12,368 bases of DNA, from the NCBI GenBank assembly GCA_900758315.1, contig CAAERF010000561.1:1-12368 (forward strand), given 5' to 3'. Source of the stretch: an uncultured Oscillospiraceae bacterium. Its GTDB lineage: Bacteria; Bacillota; Clostridia; Oscillospirales; Oscillospiraceae. How positions within the stretch are numbered: position 1 is the first letter of the stretch; every line of letters starts with the position of its first letter. Shown piece by piece: positions 1 to 6,605 of this stretch. The notes below the pieces were generated by a model. That model did not search any database and was not told the origin of the DNA. It saw only the letters and a list, made by a program, of their open reading frames with translations. The position numbers and the translations under genes are program-made.

Positions 1-504
1 AATCCCCACCAGCAGGGCGGAGAGAATTTGAATGGCCATCAGGATAAAACCGACTTTCGCGCTCTGAAAGACGGCGATGCCCGCCGCTCCGATGATAAAC
101 GCGGGTCCCGAGTTGTTACAGAAGGCCAGCAGAGACTGGGCCTGTTCCCGGGTGCACAGCTGTTCCTGATAGAGGGTGCATACGGTTTTGGCACCCACTG
201 GGTACCCGCCGATGAAGCCCAGCACCAGTGCGGAGGCGCCCGCGCCGCTCTGGTGGAAGAGTGGCTGCATCAGCGGCTCCAGCAGATGGCCCAGCAGAGC
301 GGAAAAGCCCAGGGATACGGTCAGGGTGGAGAGAATAAAGAAGGGGAACAGAGAGGGAATAATCAGATCACCGCACAGCAACAGCCCGTTTTTCGCGGCG
401 GACGCGGCAGCCGCGGGCCAGCGCAGCAGTCCGACACAGAAGGCGAATAGCAGTCCGCCGGTGAGCAGGGAGCGTAGGATCTGGCGGGGATGGGACAGGG
501 TCAT
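1..504 (-). CDS. ylbJ: Sporulation integral membrane protein, YlbJ-like (partial, C-terminus off the window)
   Basis: 168 codons are visible, reading leftwards from an ATG at 504 and running off the window edge. The start is set by GAGGTGG at 516-510, five bases upstream. The protein is strongly hydrophobic. Candidate membrane segments lie at about residues 12-30, 40-66, 88-104, 128-147 and 150-168. Diagnostic stretches are IIPSLFPFF (48-56), LGFIGGYPVGAK (95-106) and FCNNSGPAFIIG (128-139). These resemble the nucleoside-recognition (Gate) fold in the YlbJ/SpmA/SpmB group and fit YlbJ best. B. subtilis YlbJ is about 400 residues, so over half is missing here. The family is a mother-cell sporulation membrane protein of unknown transport substrate. 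It lies downstream of nrdDG on the same strand but is separated from it by a hairpin terminator. Family assignment is fairly sure; the exact substrate or role is unknown. Confidence 0.82.
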   Translation of the reverse strand, partial: MTLSHPRQILRSLLTGGLLFAFCVGLLRWPAAAASAAKNGLLLCGDLIIPSLFPFFILSTLTVSLGFSALLGHLLEPLMQPLFHQSGAGASALVLGFIGGYPVGAKTVCTLYQEQLCTREQAQSLLAFCNNSGPAFIIGAAGIAVFQSAKVGFILMAIQILSALLVGI

Positions 505-521
505 GGTAACCACCTCGTCCG

Positions 522-548
522 AGTATATGCGCCCGCCCGGGAAATAGA
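522..548 (-). promoter_or_regulatory. Candidate sigma-E-like promoter of ylbJ (weak)
   Basis: On the minus strand CATATACT (529-522) matches the sporulation sigma-E -10 consensus CATACAHT at 7 of 8 positions. It is preceded after 13 bases by GTCTATT, a partial match to the -35 consensus KMATATT. ylbJ of B. subtilis is known as a sigma-E gene, so the location makes sense. The problem is that the expected transcription start would fall in or next to the Shine-Dalgarno at 516-510, leaving almost no leader. Confidence 0.3.
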
Positions 549-553
549 CGGAG

Positions 554-583
554 AAAAGCGTGCGGTCACAGAACCGCACGCTT
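554..583 (-). terminator. Intrinsic terminator after nrdG
   Basis: A perfect 11-bp inverted repeat (arms 556-566 and 573-583, six-base loop) lies 18 bases beyond the nrdG stop codon. Read on the minus strand, the stem closes into TTTT followed by CTCC, so the U-tract is short but present. It separates the nrdDG transcript from ylbJ. On the plus strand no T-run follows directly, so it acts, if at all, on leftward transcripts. Confidence 0.75.
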
Positions 584-601
584 GGAGAGAAAATTACGTT
601 T

Positions 602-1147
602 TTAATCGGGAACGCCGATGCCAAATTCATCATCCCACCAGATAACCTGATCGCTTTCCAGGGATTTGGGAACATCAATCACCCGCTGATTGCGGCTGCC
701 CCGGAAACGGAGGGTAAGATCTTTCTCCTTCCGGTGAAACTCACCGTCTACCAGCACATCCAGGTAGGAGAGCACCTCCTGGGTGACCTCCCAGGGGCCC
801 AGCTGGCCCGCCAGGATGTCCTTTTCAAAGTCATAACCGCTGTAGCACCAGACTGTTTTGTCCGGGTAAAGCTGGCGTAACCGGCGGAGCAGCGGGAGCA
901 GCGCCGCCTGATGAGCAGGCTCCATGGGCTCGCCGCCCAGCAGGGACAGGCCGCGGATGTAGTCGGGAGCCAAGGCCTCCAGCAGCTCGTCCTCGGTCTC
1001 TGTGGTGTAGGGCGTGCCGTAGTGGAAGTCCCAGGTCTCCGGATTGAAGCAGCCGTCACAGTGGTGGGTGCAGCCGGAGACGAAGAGGGAGACGCGGACG
1101 CCGGGACCGTTGGCAATATCGTGTTTTTTGATAGCGGCGTAGTTCAT
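602..1147 (-). CDS. nrdG: Anaerobic ribonucleotide reductase activating enzyme (radical SAM)
   Basis: 181 residues. NrdG uses a [4Fe-4S] cluster and S-adenosylmethionine to generate the glycyl radical on NrdD, making the class III reductase active in the anaerobic cytoplasm. The cluster-binding motif is Cys26-x3-Cys30-x2-Cys33 within SGCTHHCDGCFN, the CX3CX2C spacing of radical SAM activases. NGPG (13-16) and LGGEPM follow the family pattern, the latter being the SAM-binding GGE motif. The length is close to that of other NrdG proteins. The start ATG has AGGAGG about nine bases upstream. That Shine-Dalgarno sits in the 15-base gap after the nrdD stop codon, so the two genes are almost certainly co-transcribed and probably translationally coupled. 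The gene is followed by an intrinsic terminator. No odd residues seen. Confidence 0.95.
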   Translation of the reverse strand: MNYAAIKKHDIANGPGVRVSLFVSGCTHHCDGCFNPETWDFHYGTPYTTETEDELLEALAPDYIRGLSLLGGEPMEPAHQAALLPLLRRLRQLYPDKTVWCYSGYDFEKDILAGQLGPWEVTQEVLSYLDVLVDGEFHRKEKDLTLRFRGSRNQRVIDVPKSLESDQVIWWDDEFGIGVPD

Positions 1148-1162
1148 GGCGGCCGGCCTCCT

Positions 1163-3289
1163 TTACAGATGCAGCACGCGGGAGCGAATCTCCTTGGTTT
1201 TGCCCACATTCCAGAAGTTTTCGCCCAGATAACCGCAGGTACGGCGGACCACATTCATCTTTCTATGGTCTTTGTTGCCGCAGACCGGGCACTCCCACTC
1301 GTAGTTGTCGTTGATCGTGATTTCGCCGTCATAGTGGCAGACCTGACAGTAATCGCTCTTGGTGTTGAACTCGGCGTACTGGATGTTGTTGTAAATAAAG
1401 TGAATCACGTCCTCCAGAGCGGTGAGGTTTTGGCTCATGTTGGGAACCTCCACATAGCTGATGCAGCCGCCGCTGGAGATGGCCTGGAACTGGCTCTCAA
1501 ACTGGAACTTGGTAAAGGCGTCAATGTCCTCCCGGACGTCCACGTGGTAGGAGTTAGTGTAGTAACCCTTATCGGTGACGTTTTTGATGGTGCCGTAGCG
1601 CTCCCGGTCGATCTCCGCGAAACGGTAGCACAGGGATTCCGCCGGAGTGCCGTAGAGGGCGAAGCCGATGTTGGACTCCGAGCGCCAGCGCATCACCGTG
1701 TCCTTCAGGTGCTGCATGACCTGAAGGGCGAAGTTCAGACCCTCCGGCGAGGTGTGGCTCTTGCCGGTCATCACATAGGTCAGCTCGTACAGACCGATGT
1801 AGCCCAGGGAGATGGAGGAGTAGCCGCCGTAGAGCAGCTTGTCGATGGTCTCGCCCTTTTCCAGCCGGGCCAGAGCACCGTACTGCCAGTGGATGGGGCT
1901 GACGTCGGATTTGATGCCCTTCAGCGCGTTGTGGCGGCACATCAGGGCCTCCCGGCACAGCTCCAGCCGGCGGTCAAATTCGGGCCAGAACTTGTCCATG
2001 TCCCCGCGGACCTCCAGGCCGATCTGGGGCAGGTTGATGGACACGACGCCCTGGTTGAACCGGCCCTCAAACTTGTAGTTGCCGTCCTCGTCCTTCCAGG
2101 GTGCCAGGAAGCTGCGGCAACCCATGGGAGAGAACACGTTGCCCTCATAGTTTTCCCGCATCTTTTTGGCGGAGATGTAGTCGGGGTACATCCGCTTGGC
2201 GGAGCACTTGGCGGCCAGACGGGTCAGGTAGTCAAACCGGCCGCCGGTGAGGTTGTTGTTCTCGTCCAGCACGTAGACCAGCTTGGGGAAGGCGGGGGTC
2301 ACGTAGACGCCGCTCTCATTTTTGATGCCCACCAGACGCTGGCGGAGAATCTCCTCAATAATCATGGCGTTTTCCTCCACGTAGGGATCATCATCCCGGA
2401 TGTAGAGGAATAGGGTGACGAAGGGAGACTGACCGTTGGTGGTCATCAGGGTGTTGATCTGATACTGAATGGTTTGTACGCCGTTGGACAGCTCGGTGCG
2501 CAACCGTTCATCCACCAGCTTTTCCAGCAGCGCTTCGCTGATCTGGCCGTCGGCGGCCTCGGAGATCTTGCGGCGGAACTTCTCCTTGCTCCGGCGCAGG
2601 TACTTGCCCAGATGGCTGATGTCCACGCTCTGGCCGCCGTACTGGTTGGAGGCCACGCAGGCGATGATCTGGGTGGTGACGGTGCAGGCCACCTGGAAGC
2701 TCTTGGGGCTCTCGATGAGCTTACCGTTCATCATGGTGCCGTTGTCCAGCATGTCGCCGATGTTGATCAGGCAGCAGTTAAAGATGGGCTGGACGAAGTA
2801 GTCCGCGTCGTGGAAGTGGAGTATGCCGCCGTCATGGGCCTTGGAGATCTTTTCCGGCAGGAGGATGCGGCGGGTCAGATCCCGGCTGACGATGCCGGCG
2901 ATGTAGTCCCGCTGGGTGGAGGCCACGGTGGTGTCCTTGTTGGAGTTCTCCTCTGCCATCTCCTTGTTGGTGTTGTGAAGCAGGTTCAGGATGGACTCGT
3001 CGGTGGTGTTCTGCTTCCGGGCTAGCGAGCGGATGTAGCGGTAGATGATGTAGGCCTTGGACAGCTCATACTTGCCGGTCTCCACCAGTTTCCGCTCTAC
3101 CATGTCCTGGATGTCCTCCACCAGCAGCCGGGGCCGGTGCAGGGCCTCCACGGAATCGGCGATGGCGTCAATCTGCTCCTGGGAGACCCGGAACTCCGGA
3201 TCCACTGCGGCGTTGGCTTTTTGGATAGCAACGACGATTTTCATGCGATCAAAATCGACTGTTTGGCCGTCTCGCTTAATGACTTTCAC
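1163..3289 (-). CDS. nrdD: Anaerobic (class III) ribonucleoside-triphosphate reductase
   Basis: 708 residues from a GTG start at 3289. The enzyme reduces ribonucleoside triphosphates to deoxynucleotides without oxygen, using a glycyl radical installed by NrdG. An N-terminal ATP-cone (about residues 1-95, beginning VKVIKRDGQTVDF) indicates allosteric control by ATP/dATP. The catalytic barrel carries Cys172-Cys173 (FNCC) and the finger-loop Cys391 in MGCRSF, the expected thiyl-radical site. Near the C-terminus Cys648, Cys651, Cys667 and Cys670 form the zinc site. RTCGYLG carries the radical glycine, Gly686. The open frame continues upstream to an ATG at 3433, but those 48 extra codons overlap the promoter and NrdR boxes and do not look like the family. 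GGAGG at 3302-3298, eight bases before the GTG, fixes the start. First gene of nrdDG; predicted to be NrdR-repressed. Confidence 0.96.
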   Translation of the reverse strand: MKVIKRDGQTVDFDRMKIVVAIQKANAAVDPEFRVSQEQIDAIADSVEALHRPRLLVEDIQDMVERKLVETGKYELSKAYIIYRYIRSLARKQNTTDESILNLLHNTNKEMAEENSNKDTTVASTQRDYIAGIVSRDLTRRILLPEKISKAHDGGILHFHDADYFVQPIFNCCLINIGDMLDNGTMMNGKLIESPKSFQVACTVTTQIIACVASNQYGGQSVDISHLGKYLRRSKEKFRRKISEAADGQISEALLEKLVDERLRTELSNGVQTIQYQINTLMTTNGQSPFVTLFLYIRDDDPYVEENAMIIEEILRQRLVGIKNESGVYVTPAFPKLVYVLDENNNLTGGRFDYLTRLAAKCSAKRMYPDYISAKKMRENYEGNVFSPMGCRSFLAPWKDEDGNYKFEGRFNQGVVSINLPQIGLEVRGDMDKFWPEFDRRLELCREALMCRHNALKGIKSDVSPIHWQYGALARLEKGETIDKLLYGGYSSISLGYIGLYELTYVMTGKSHTSPEGLNFALQVMQHLKDTVMRWRSESNIGFALYGTPAESLCYRFAEIDRERYGTIKNVTDKGYYTNSYHVDVREDIDAFTKFQFESQFQAISSGGCISYVEVPNMSQNLTALEDVIHFIYNNIQYAEFNTKSDYCQVCHYDGEITINDNYEWECPVCGNKDHRKMNVVRRTCGYLGENFWNVGKTKEIRSRVLHL

Positions 3290-3297
3290 CAGAAAAA

Positions 3298-3302
3298 CCT
3301 CC
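3298..3302 (-). promoter_or_regulatory. Ribosome binding site fixing the nrdD GTG start
   Basis: GGAGG on the minus strand, eight bases before GTG at 3289-3287. The in-frame ATG at 3304-3302 overlaps this Shine-Dalgarno and is therefore an unlikely start. The conserved ATP-cone begins right at the GTG. Confidence 0.85.
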
Positions 3303-3372
3303 ATATCTTCAGTGCACGATGCTGTATCACTTCCGCAATATTCCTTGGGTATCTTGCCCTTTGCGCTGGACC

Positions 3373-3401
3373 AGTATAGCAGAAGTTTGGGAGAAACGCA
3401 A
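3373..3401 (-). promoter_or_regulatory. Extended -10 sigma-A promoter of nrdDG
   Basis: On the minus strand: -35 TTGCGT (3401-3396), a 17-bp spacer, and -10 TATACT (3378-3373) preceded by TGC, giving an extended -10 (TGnTATACT). The -35 matches only 3 of 6, which the extended -10 would compensate. It predicts a leader of roughly 75-80 bases before the GTG start. The -35 lies within the promoter-proximal NrdR-like box, so a bound repressor would occlude it. Confidence 0.75.
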
Positions 3402-3411
3402 TATCTAGTGG
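3396..3411. promoter_or_regulatory. NrdR-box-like operator, promoter-proximal
   Basis: Sixteen-base near-palindrome with core CAATATCTAGTG, close to the published NrdR-box pattern acaCwATATaTwGtgt. It overlaps the nrdDG -35 hexamer. NrdR is the zinc-finger/ATP-cone repressor of ribonucleotide reductase genes in most bacteria. The nrdR gene itself is not in this window. Confidence 0.75.
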
Positions 3412-3427
3412 AAAATATCTTTGGAAA

Positions 3428-3443
3428 GTCCAATATCTAGGGC
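3428..3443. promoter_or_regulatory. NrdR-box-like operator, distal
   Basis: Second copy sharing the exact ten bases CAATATCTAG with the proximal box, centred 32 bp further upstream of nrdD. This is about three helical turns, placing both boxes on the same DNA face. Tandem boxes at integral turns are typical of NrdR sites. The flanks match the consensus less well than the proximal box. Confidence 0.7.
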
Positions 3444-3521
3444 TTCGCGGGAAAGGGGCGGAAAAAGTGACCAACTGAGGCCTGTCCCGGGGAAGATCAG
3501 GCAAAATCGGGAGGGAAGGTG

Positions 3522-3529
3522 CATATTCT
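3522..3529 (+). promoter_or_regulatory. Candidate sigma-E-like -10 element upstream of yqfC (weak)
   Basis: CATATTCT matches the sigma-E -10 consensus CATACAHT at 6 of 8 positions. The sequence 13 bases upstream (CAAAATC) is a poor -35. The element ends five bases before the yqfC Shine-Dalgarno (GGAGG, 3535-3539), the same geometry as upstream of ylbJ, so the implied leader would be very short. I see no sigma-A promoter for the yqfC cluster in the 3441-3546 gap. Confidence 0.2.
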
Positions 3530-3546
3530 GGTTTGGAGGCGAGTAC

Positions 3547-3828
3547 ATGTCAGAGCAGAAACAACGATTGGGACTTCTGGCGCGGACCGCTCAGGCCTTT
3601 GACTTGCCGGGAGATGTGGTGGCCGGGCTGCCGAGAATTGAACTGGTGGGACGGGAGGAGCTGCGGATGGAGAACCACCGCGGCATTCTCTCCTACCGGG
3701 AGGATGAAATCTGTGTCAGCGGCGGCAAGGTCATGGTGCGCATTCAGGGCTCCGGCCTGGAGCTGAAAGCCATGAGCGCCGGCGCGCTGCTGATCACAGG
3801 GGAGATCCGGGCGGTGCTGCTGGAATAA
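3547..3828 (+). CDS. yqfC: Sporulation protein YqfC
   Basis: 93 residues, the same length as B. subtilis YqfC. Small soluble protein of the YabP/YqfC family. Recognisable stretches are LPRIELVGREEL (28-39), the NHRGIL segment (43-48) and the C-terminal GSGLELKAMSAGALLITGEI (68-87), the typical YabP/YqfC ending. The ATG at 3547 has GGAGG at 3535-3539 with a seven-base spacer; a longer upstream frame lacks family similarity. It lies 15 bases before yqfD, its constant partner in spore-forming Firmicutes. In Bacillus the pair is expressed in the mother cell under sigma-E; the biochemical role is unresolved. It is divergent from nrdDG across a roughly 250-bp control region. Confidence 0.9.
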   Translation: MSEQKQRLGLLARTAQAFDLPGDVVAGLPRIELVGREELRMENHRGILSYREDEICVSGGKVMVRIQGSGLELKAMSAGALLITGEIRAVLLE

Positions 3829-3843
3829 GGGGGAAGAGACAGG

Positions 3844-5064
3844 ATGCAAAAGGTGATCAACTACTTGCGGGGGTCGGTACAGCTGGAGCTGACGGGGGCC
3901 TTTCCAGAGCGGTTTCTCAATATCTGTGCGGCGGAGAATGTGCCCTTTTGGCGGGTAGAGCAGCCGGATCCCCATACCCTCCGGGTGACCCTGGCCGTTC
4001 AGGACCGGAAACTGGCGGAGCAGCTGGCCAGCCGCAGTATGTGCCAGGTGCGGGAGGTGGGCCGGCGGGGCATGCCGGCCTTTCTCACCCGCTTCCGGAA
4101 ACGGTATGCTCTGCTGGCAGGGCTGGCGCTGTCCATTTTGGCGGCCTGCATCCTGTCAAATTTTGTCCTTGTCATCGACGTCACCGGAAATGAGCGGGTG
4201 TCCCGCGGGGAGATCCTGTCGGAGCTGGACCGGCTGGGATTTGGCATCGGCAGCTATGGTCCCGCCGTCGACGAGCGGGATCTGGTGAATCGAGCCCTGC
4301 TGGAGCTGGAGGATGTGGGATTTCTCACTATCAACATTAAGGGCATCCGGGCAGAAGTCGTGGTCCGGGAGGCGCCCGTCAAGCCGAAGATTGTGGATAA
4401 AAACAAGCGGGCCGATGTGGTGGCAGTGCGGGACGGCGTGATACTGGAAGTGGGGGCCAAAGCCGGCAAGGAGATGGTGAAGGAGGGAGATGCGGTGCTG
4501 AAAGGCGAGGTGCTGATCTCCGGCCTGGTCACCTATGAGGACGGCACAGGAGAGGAATTTTCCAGCCGTGAGGTCCGGGCGGAGGGCGAGGTCTGGGCCA
4601 TCACCGAGCGCACGGAACGCCGTTCCATCCCGTTAAAAACCCGGGGAAAAGGTGCCAGCCAGGGAGGCCAGACCCGATATGCCCTGCGGGTGCTGGGACA
4701 CCGGATCAAATTTTATAGAAACAGTAGCATTTCCTATGATAACTATGATAAAATAAGCCGTGAATACCAGTTGACGTTGCCAGGCGGCTTGGAGCTGCCC
4801 GTCAGCTGGATCAAAACGGAAATCACTTCCTATGAGTCGGCTTCGGCAACCCTGACCAGAGAGAGTGCGGAGCGCTACTTGAAGGAGCAGTTACAGGAGC
4901 AGCTCAAGGCGGAGGTGGCAGACGGAACGGTGCTGTCCCAATCCTGGGAGACCGAGGAGAAAGACGGTGTCCTGACGGTGATGGTAAAGGCCAGCTGCAA
5001 CGAGCAGATTGGCCGGACGTTGGAGCTGGAGGACAGCGAGCCGGGTGAATCAAACGGGCGCTGA
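3844..5064 (+). CDS. yqfD: Sporulation protein YqfD
   Basis: 406 residues, near the size of the B. subtilis protein (about 400). A short N-terminal cytoplasmic domain (1-87) includes NYLRGSVQLELTGAFPERFLN. One membrane segment spans about 88-110. After it comes a large domain beginning VIDVTGNERVS (110-120), similar to the POTRA/FtsQ-like start seen in YqfD proteins, with LDRLGFGIGSYGP further on. The C-terminal part is rich in charged residues and alternates strands and helices. Topology predicts one pass with the C-terminal domain outside the mother-cell cytoplasm. A purine-rich AGGGGG lies upstream of the ATG. The gap to yqfC is 15 bases and to phoH 29 bases, so it is co-transcribed. It is required or conserved for sporulation; the mechanism is not established. 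Confidence 0.9.
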   Translation: MQKVINYLRGSVQLELTGAFPERFLNICAAENVPFWRVEQPDPHTLRVTLAVQDRKLAEQLASRSMCQVREVGRRGMPAFLTRFRKRYALLAGLALSILAACILSNFVLVIDVTGNERVSRGEILSELDRLGFGIGSYGPAVDERDLVNRALLELEDVGFLTINIKGIRAEVVVREAPVKPKIVDKNKRADVVAVRDGVILEVGAKAGKEMVKEGDAVLKGEVLISGLVTYEDGTGEEFSSREVRAEGEVWAITERTERRSIPLKTRGKGASQGGQTRYALRVLGHRIKFYRNSSISYDNYDKISREYQLTLPGGLELPVSWIKTEITSYESASATLTRESAERYLKEQLQEQLKAEVADGTVLSQSWETEEKDGVLTVMVKASCNEQIGRTLELEDSEPGESNGR

Positions 5065-5071
5065 GGGCGCC
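5057..5071 (+). other. Short hairpin with the yqfD stop codon in its loop
   Basis: GGCGC (5057-5061) pairs with GCGCC (5067-5071); the loop TGAGG contains the yqfD TGA. No T-tract follows, so it is not a terminator. The stem is only 5 bp, all G-C, and could be chance in GC-rich sequence. Confidence 0.35.
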
Positions 5072-5093
5072 GGGTTACAGGAGATGAACGCGC

Positions 5094-6077
5094 GTGGCAG
5101 AACAGAGCATCAATCTGGAGCGGATGGAGGAGGCGGCCAGCTTATTCGGGCCCTTTGACGAAAATATTCGGATTATTGAGCGGGAACTTCACGTCCAGAT
5201 TGTCGTTCGGGACGATGAACTGAAGATTTCCGGCGACGGGGAGCAGGTGATGTACGCCGAAAAGGCGGTGCGGGGCCTGCTGTCCCTGTGTGCGAGAGGG
5301 GAACCCATCAATGAGCAGAATATCCGCTACGTTCTCCAGCTGGTGCTCCGGGGCCAGGAGGGAAAGATCAACGAGCTGGCCCGGGATGTGATCTGTGTCA
5401 CTGCCAGTGGAAAGCCCATCAAGGGCAAGACAGTGGGGCAGACCGCCTATATCAAGGCCATTCAGAACAATGTTGTGACCCTGGGGGTCGGTCCGGCCGG
5501 TACGGGCAAGACCTATCTGGCAGTGGCCATGGCAGTGGCTGCGTTCAAAGCCCGGGAGGTCAACCGCATCATTCTGACCCGTCCGGCGGTGGAAGCCGGT
5601 GAGCGGCTGGGGTTCCTGCCCGGCGACCTGCAGAGCAAGGTGGATCCCTACCTGCGCCCGCTGTATGACGCGCTGTTTGAGATGCTGGGTCCGGAGACTT
5701 ATGGAAAATATCTGGAGCGGGGCAATATTGAGGTGGCGCCTCTGGCTTATATGCGGGGCCGCACGTTAGACGACTCCTTTATCATTCTGGACGAGGCCCA
5801 GAACACCTCACGGGAGCAGATGAAGATGTTCCTGACCCGGTTGGGCTTTGGCTCCAAAGTGGTGATCACCGGCGACATCACCCAGATCGACCTGCCCAGA
5901 GATCAGGTGTCCGGCCTGAAAGAGGCCATGCGGGTGCTGAAGGGCGTCGAGGATATCGCCATCTGCCGGCTAACCGGCGCCGATGTGGTGCGGCATGTGC
6001 TGGTTCAGCGGATCATTCAGGCCTATGAAGAGGATGAGCGACGGCGCAATACGCCGCCGAAAAAGCATCAGCAGTGA
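5094..6077 (+). CDS. phoH: PhoH-family ATPase
   Basis: 327 residues from a GTG start. It is a cytoplasmic P-loop ATPase related to superfamily 1 helicases. Walker A is GPAGTGKT (133-140) and Walker B is FIILDEAQN (229-237). [20 protein letters not shown] (163-182) and [11 protein letters not shown] (258-268) are hallmarks of the PhoH domain. The N-terminal 90 residues form the KH-like region of PhoH/PhoL proteins. AGGAG at 5079-5083 lies ten bases before the GTG. An ATG at 5084 is closer to it but in another frame that closes after about 25 codons, and the next in-frame ATG (codon 11) has no good Shine-Dalgarno. The gene sits directly before ybeY, as in most bacteria, suggesting a role in RNA or ribosome metabolism. 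No phosphate-regulon signal is visible. The precise function is not settled for the family. Confidence 0.92.
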   Translation: MAEQSINLERMEEAASLFGPFDENIRIIERELHVQIVVRDDELKISGDGEQVMYAEKAVRGLLSLCARGEPINEQNIRYVLQLVLRGQEGKINELARDVICVTASGKPIKGKTVGQTAYIKAIQNNVVTLGVGPAGTGKTYLAVAMAVAAFKAREVNRIILTRPAVEAGERLGFLPGDLQSKVDPYLRPLYDALFEMLGPETYGKYLERGNIEVAPLAYMRGRTLDDSFIILDEAQNTSREQMKMFLTRLGFGSKVVITGDITQIDLPRDQVSGLKEAMRVLKGVEDIAICRLTGADVVRHVLVQRIIQAYEEDERRRNTPPKKHQQ

Positions 6078-6089
6078 GGAGAACTGGGT

Positions 6090-6578
6090 ATGGAGCATGA
6101 TATTATTTTTGCGTCCGAGATGGAGGAAACCTTTCCCTACGAGGAGTGGCTGCGGACCTGCATCACTGCGGCGCTGACTGCGGAGCAGGTGGAATTGCCC
6201 TGTGAGATCAATGTGCTGATAACCGACGACCCAGGGATCCATCAGATCAACTGGGAACAGAGGCAGGTGGACAAGCCCACCGATGTGCTCTCTTTTCCCA
6301 TGTTCGAGCTGATAGCGGGAAATCCGCCGACGTCAGAGGCGCTGCTGGATCCGGCCACCGGGCGGCTGCCTTTGGGGGACATGGTGATCTCCTTTGAGCG
6401 GGCGGTGGCCCAGGCGGAGGAATTCGGCCACAGCGTCCAGCGGGAATTGGGCTATCTGGCGGTTCACTCTGTCCTCCACCTTCTGGGATATGACCACATG
6501 GATGAAGGGGAACAGAAAGCCCAGATGCGTCAGCGCGAAGAAGCGATTATGAACCAGGTGGGGATGCCCAGAGCATAA
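6090..6578 (+). CDS. ybeY: Endoribonuclease YbeY, rRNA maturation factor
   Basis: 162 residues. YbeY is a zinc-dependent single-strand RNA endonuclease acting in 16S rRNA 3'-end maturation and late 70S ribosome quality control. The metal-binding motif is His126-x3-His130-x5-His136 (HSVLHLLGYDH). The preceding TDVLSFP (64-70) and GDMVIS (96-101) blocks are also characteristic. The insert between these blocks (about residues 71-95) is the usual variable loop. AGGAG lies eight bases before the ATG, inside the 12-base gap after phoH, so the two are co-translated from one message. It is followed by era after 27 bases; YbeY and Era both act on the 3' end of 16S rRNA, a functional pairing that explains the neighbourhood. 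Confidence 0.95.
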   Translation: MEHDIIFASEMEETFPYEEWLRTCITAALTAEQVELPCEINVLITDDPGIHQINWEQRQVDKPTDVLSFPMFELIAGNPPTSEALLDPATGRLPLGDMVISFERAVAQAEEFGHSVQRELGYLAVHSVLHLLGYDHMDEGEQKAQMRQREEAIMNQVGMPRA

Positions 6579-6605
6579 TTCCCACTCCAATACAGAGGTA
6601 GAACC

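Noticed and set aside
28..547. Plus-strand frames of 140 and 123 codons at the left end
   Set aside because: They lie opposite the ylbJ-like gene, whose minus-strand translation shows clear family motifs; the plus-strand translations look random.
1148..1157. GGCCGGCC palindrome between nrdD and nrdG
   Set aside because: It falls inside the spacer between the nrdG Shine-Dalgarno and its start; in GC-rich DNA an eight-base palindrome needs no special explanation.
911..2413. 500-codon plus-strand open frame opposite nrdD
   Set aside because: It is a shadow of the GC-rich codon pattern of nrdD. Its translation is low-complexity (Val/Ala/Leu/Gly/His-rich), has no recognisable domain, and no Shine-Dalgarno or promoter was evident.
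5084..5158. ATG at 5084 as an alternative start near the phoH Shine-Dalgarno
   Set aside because: It is out of frame with phoH and closes after about 25 codons; it also abuts the Shine-Dalgarno with no spacer.
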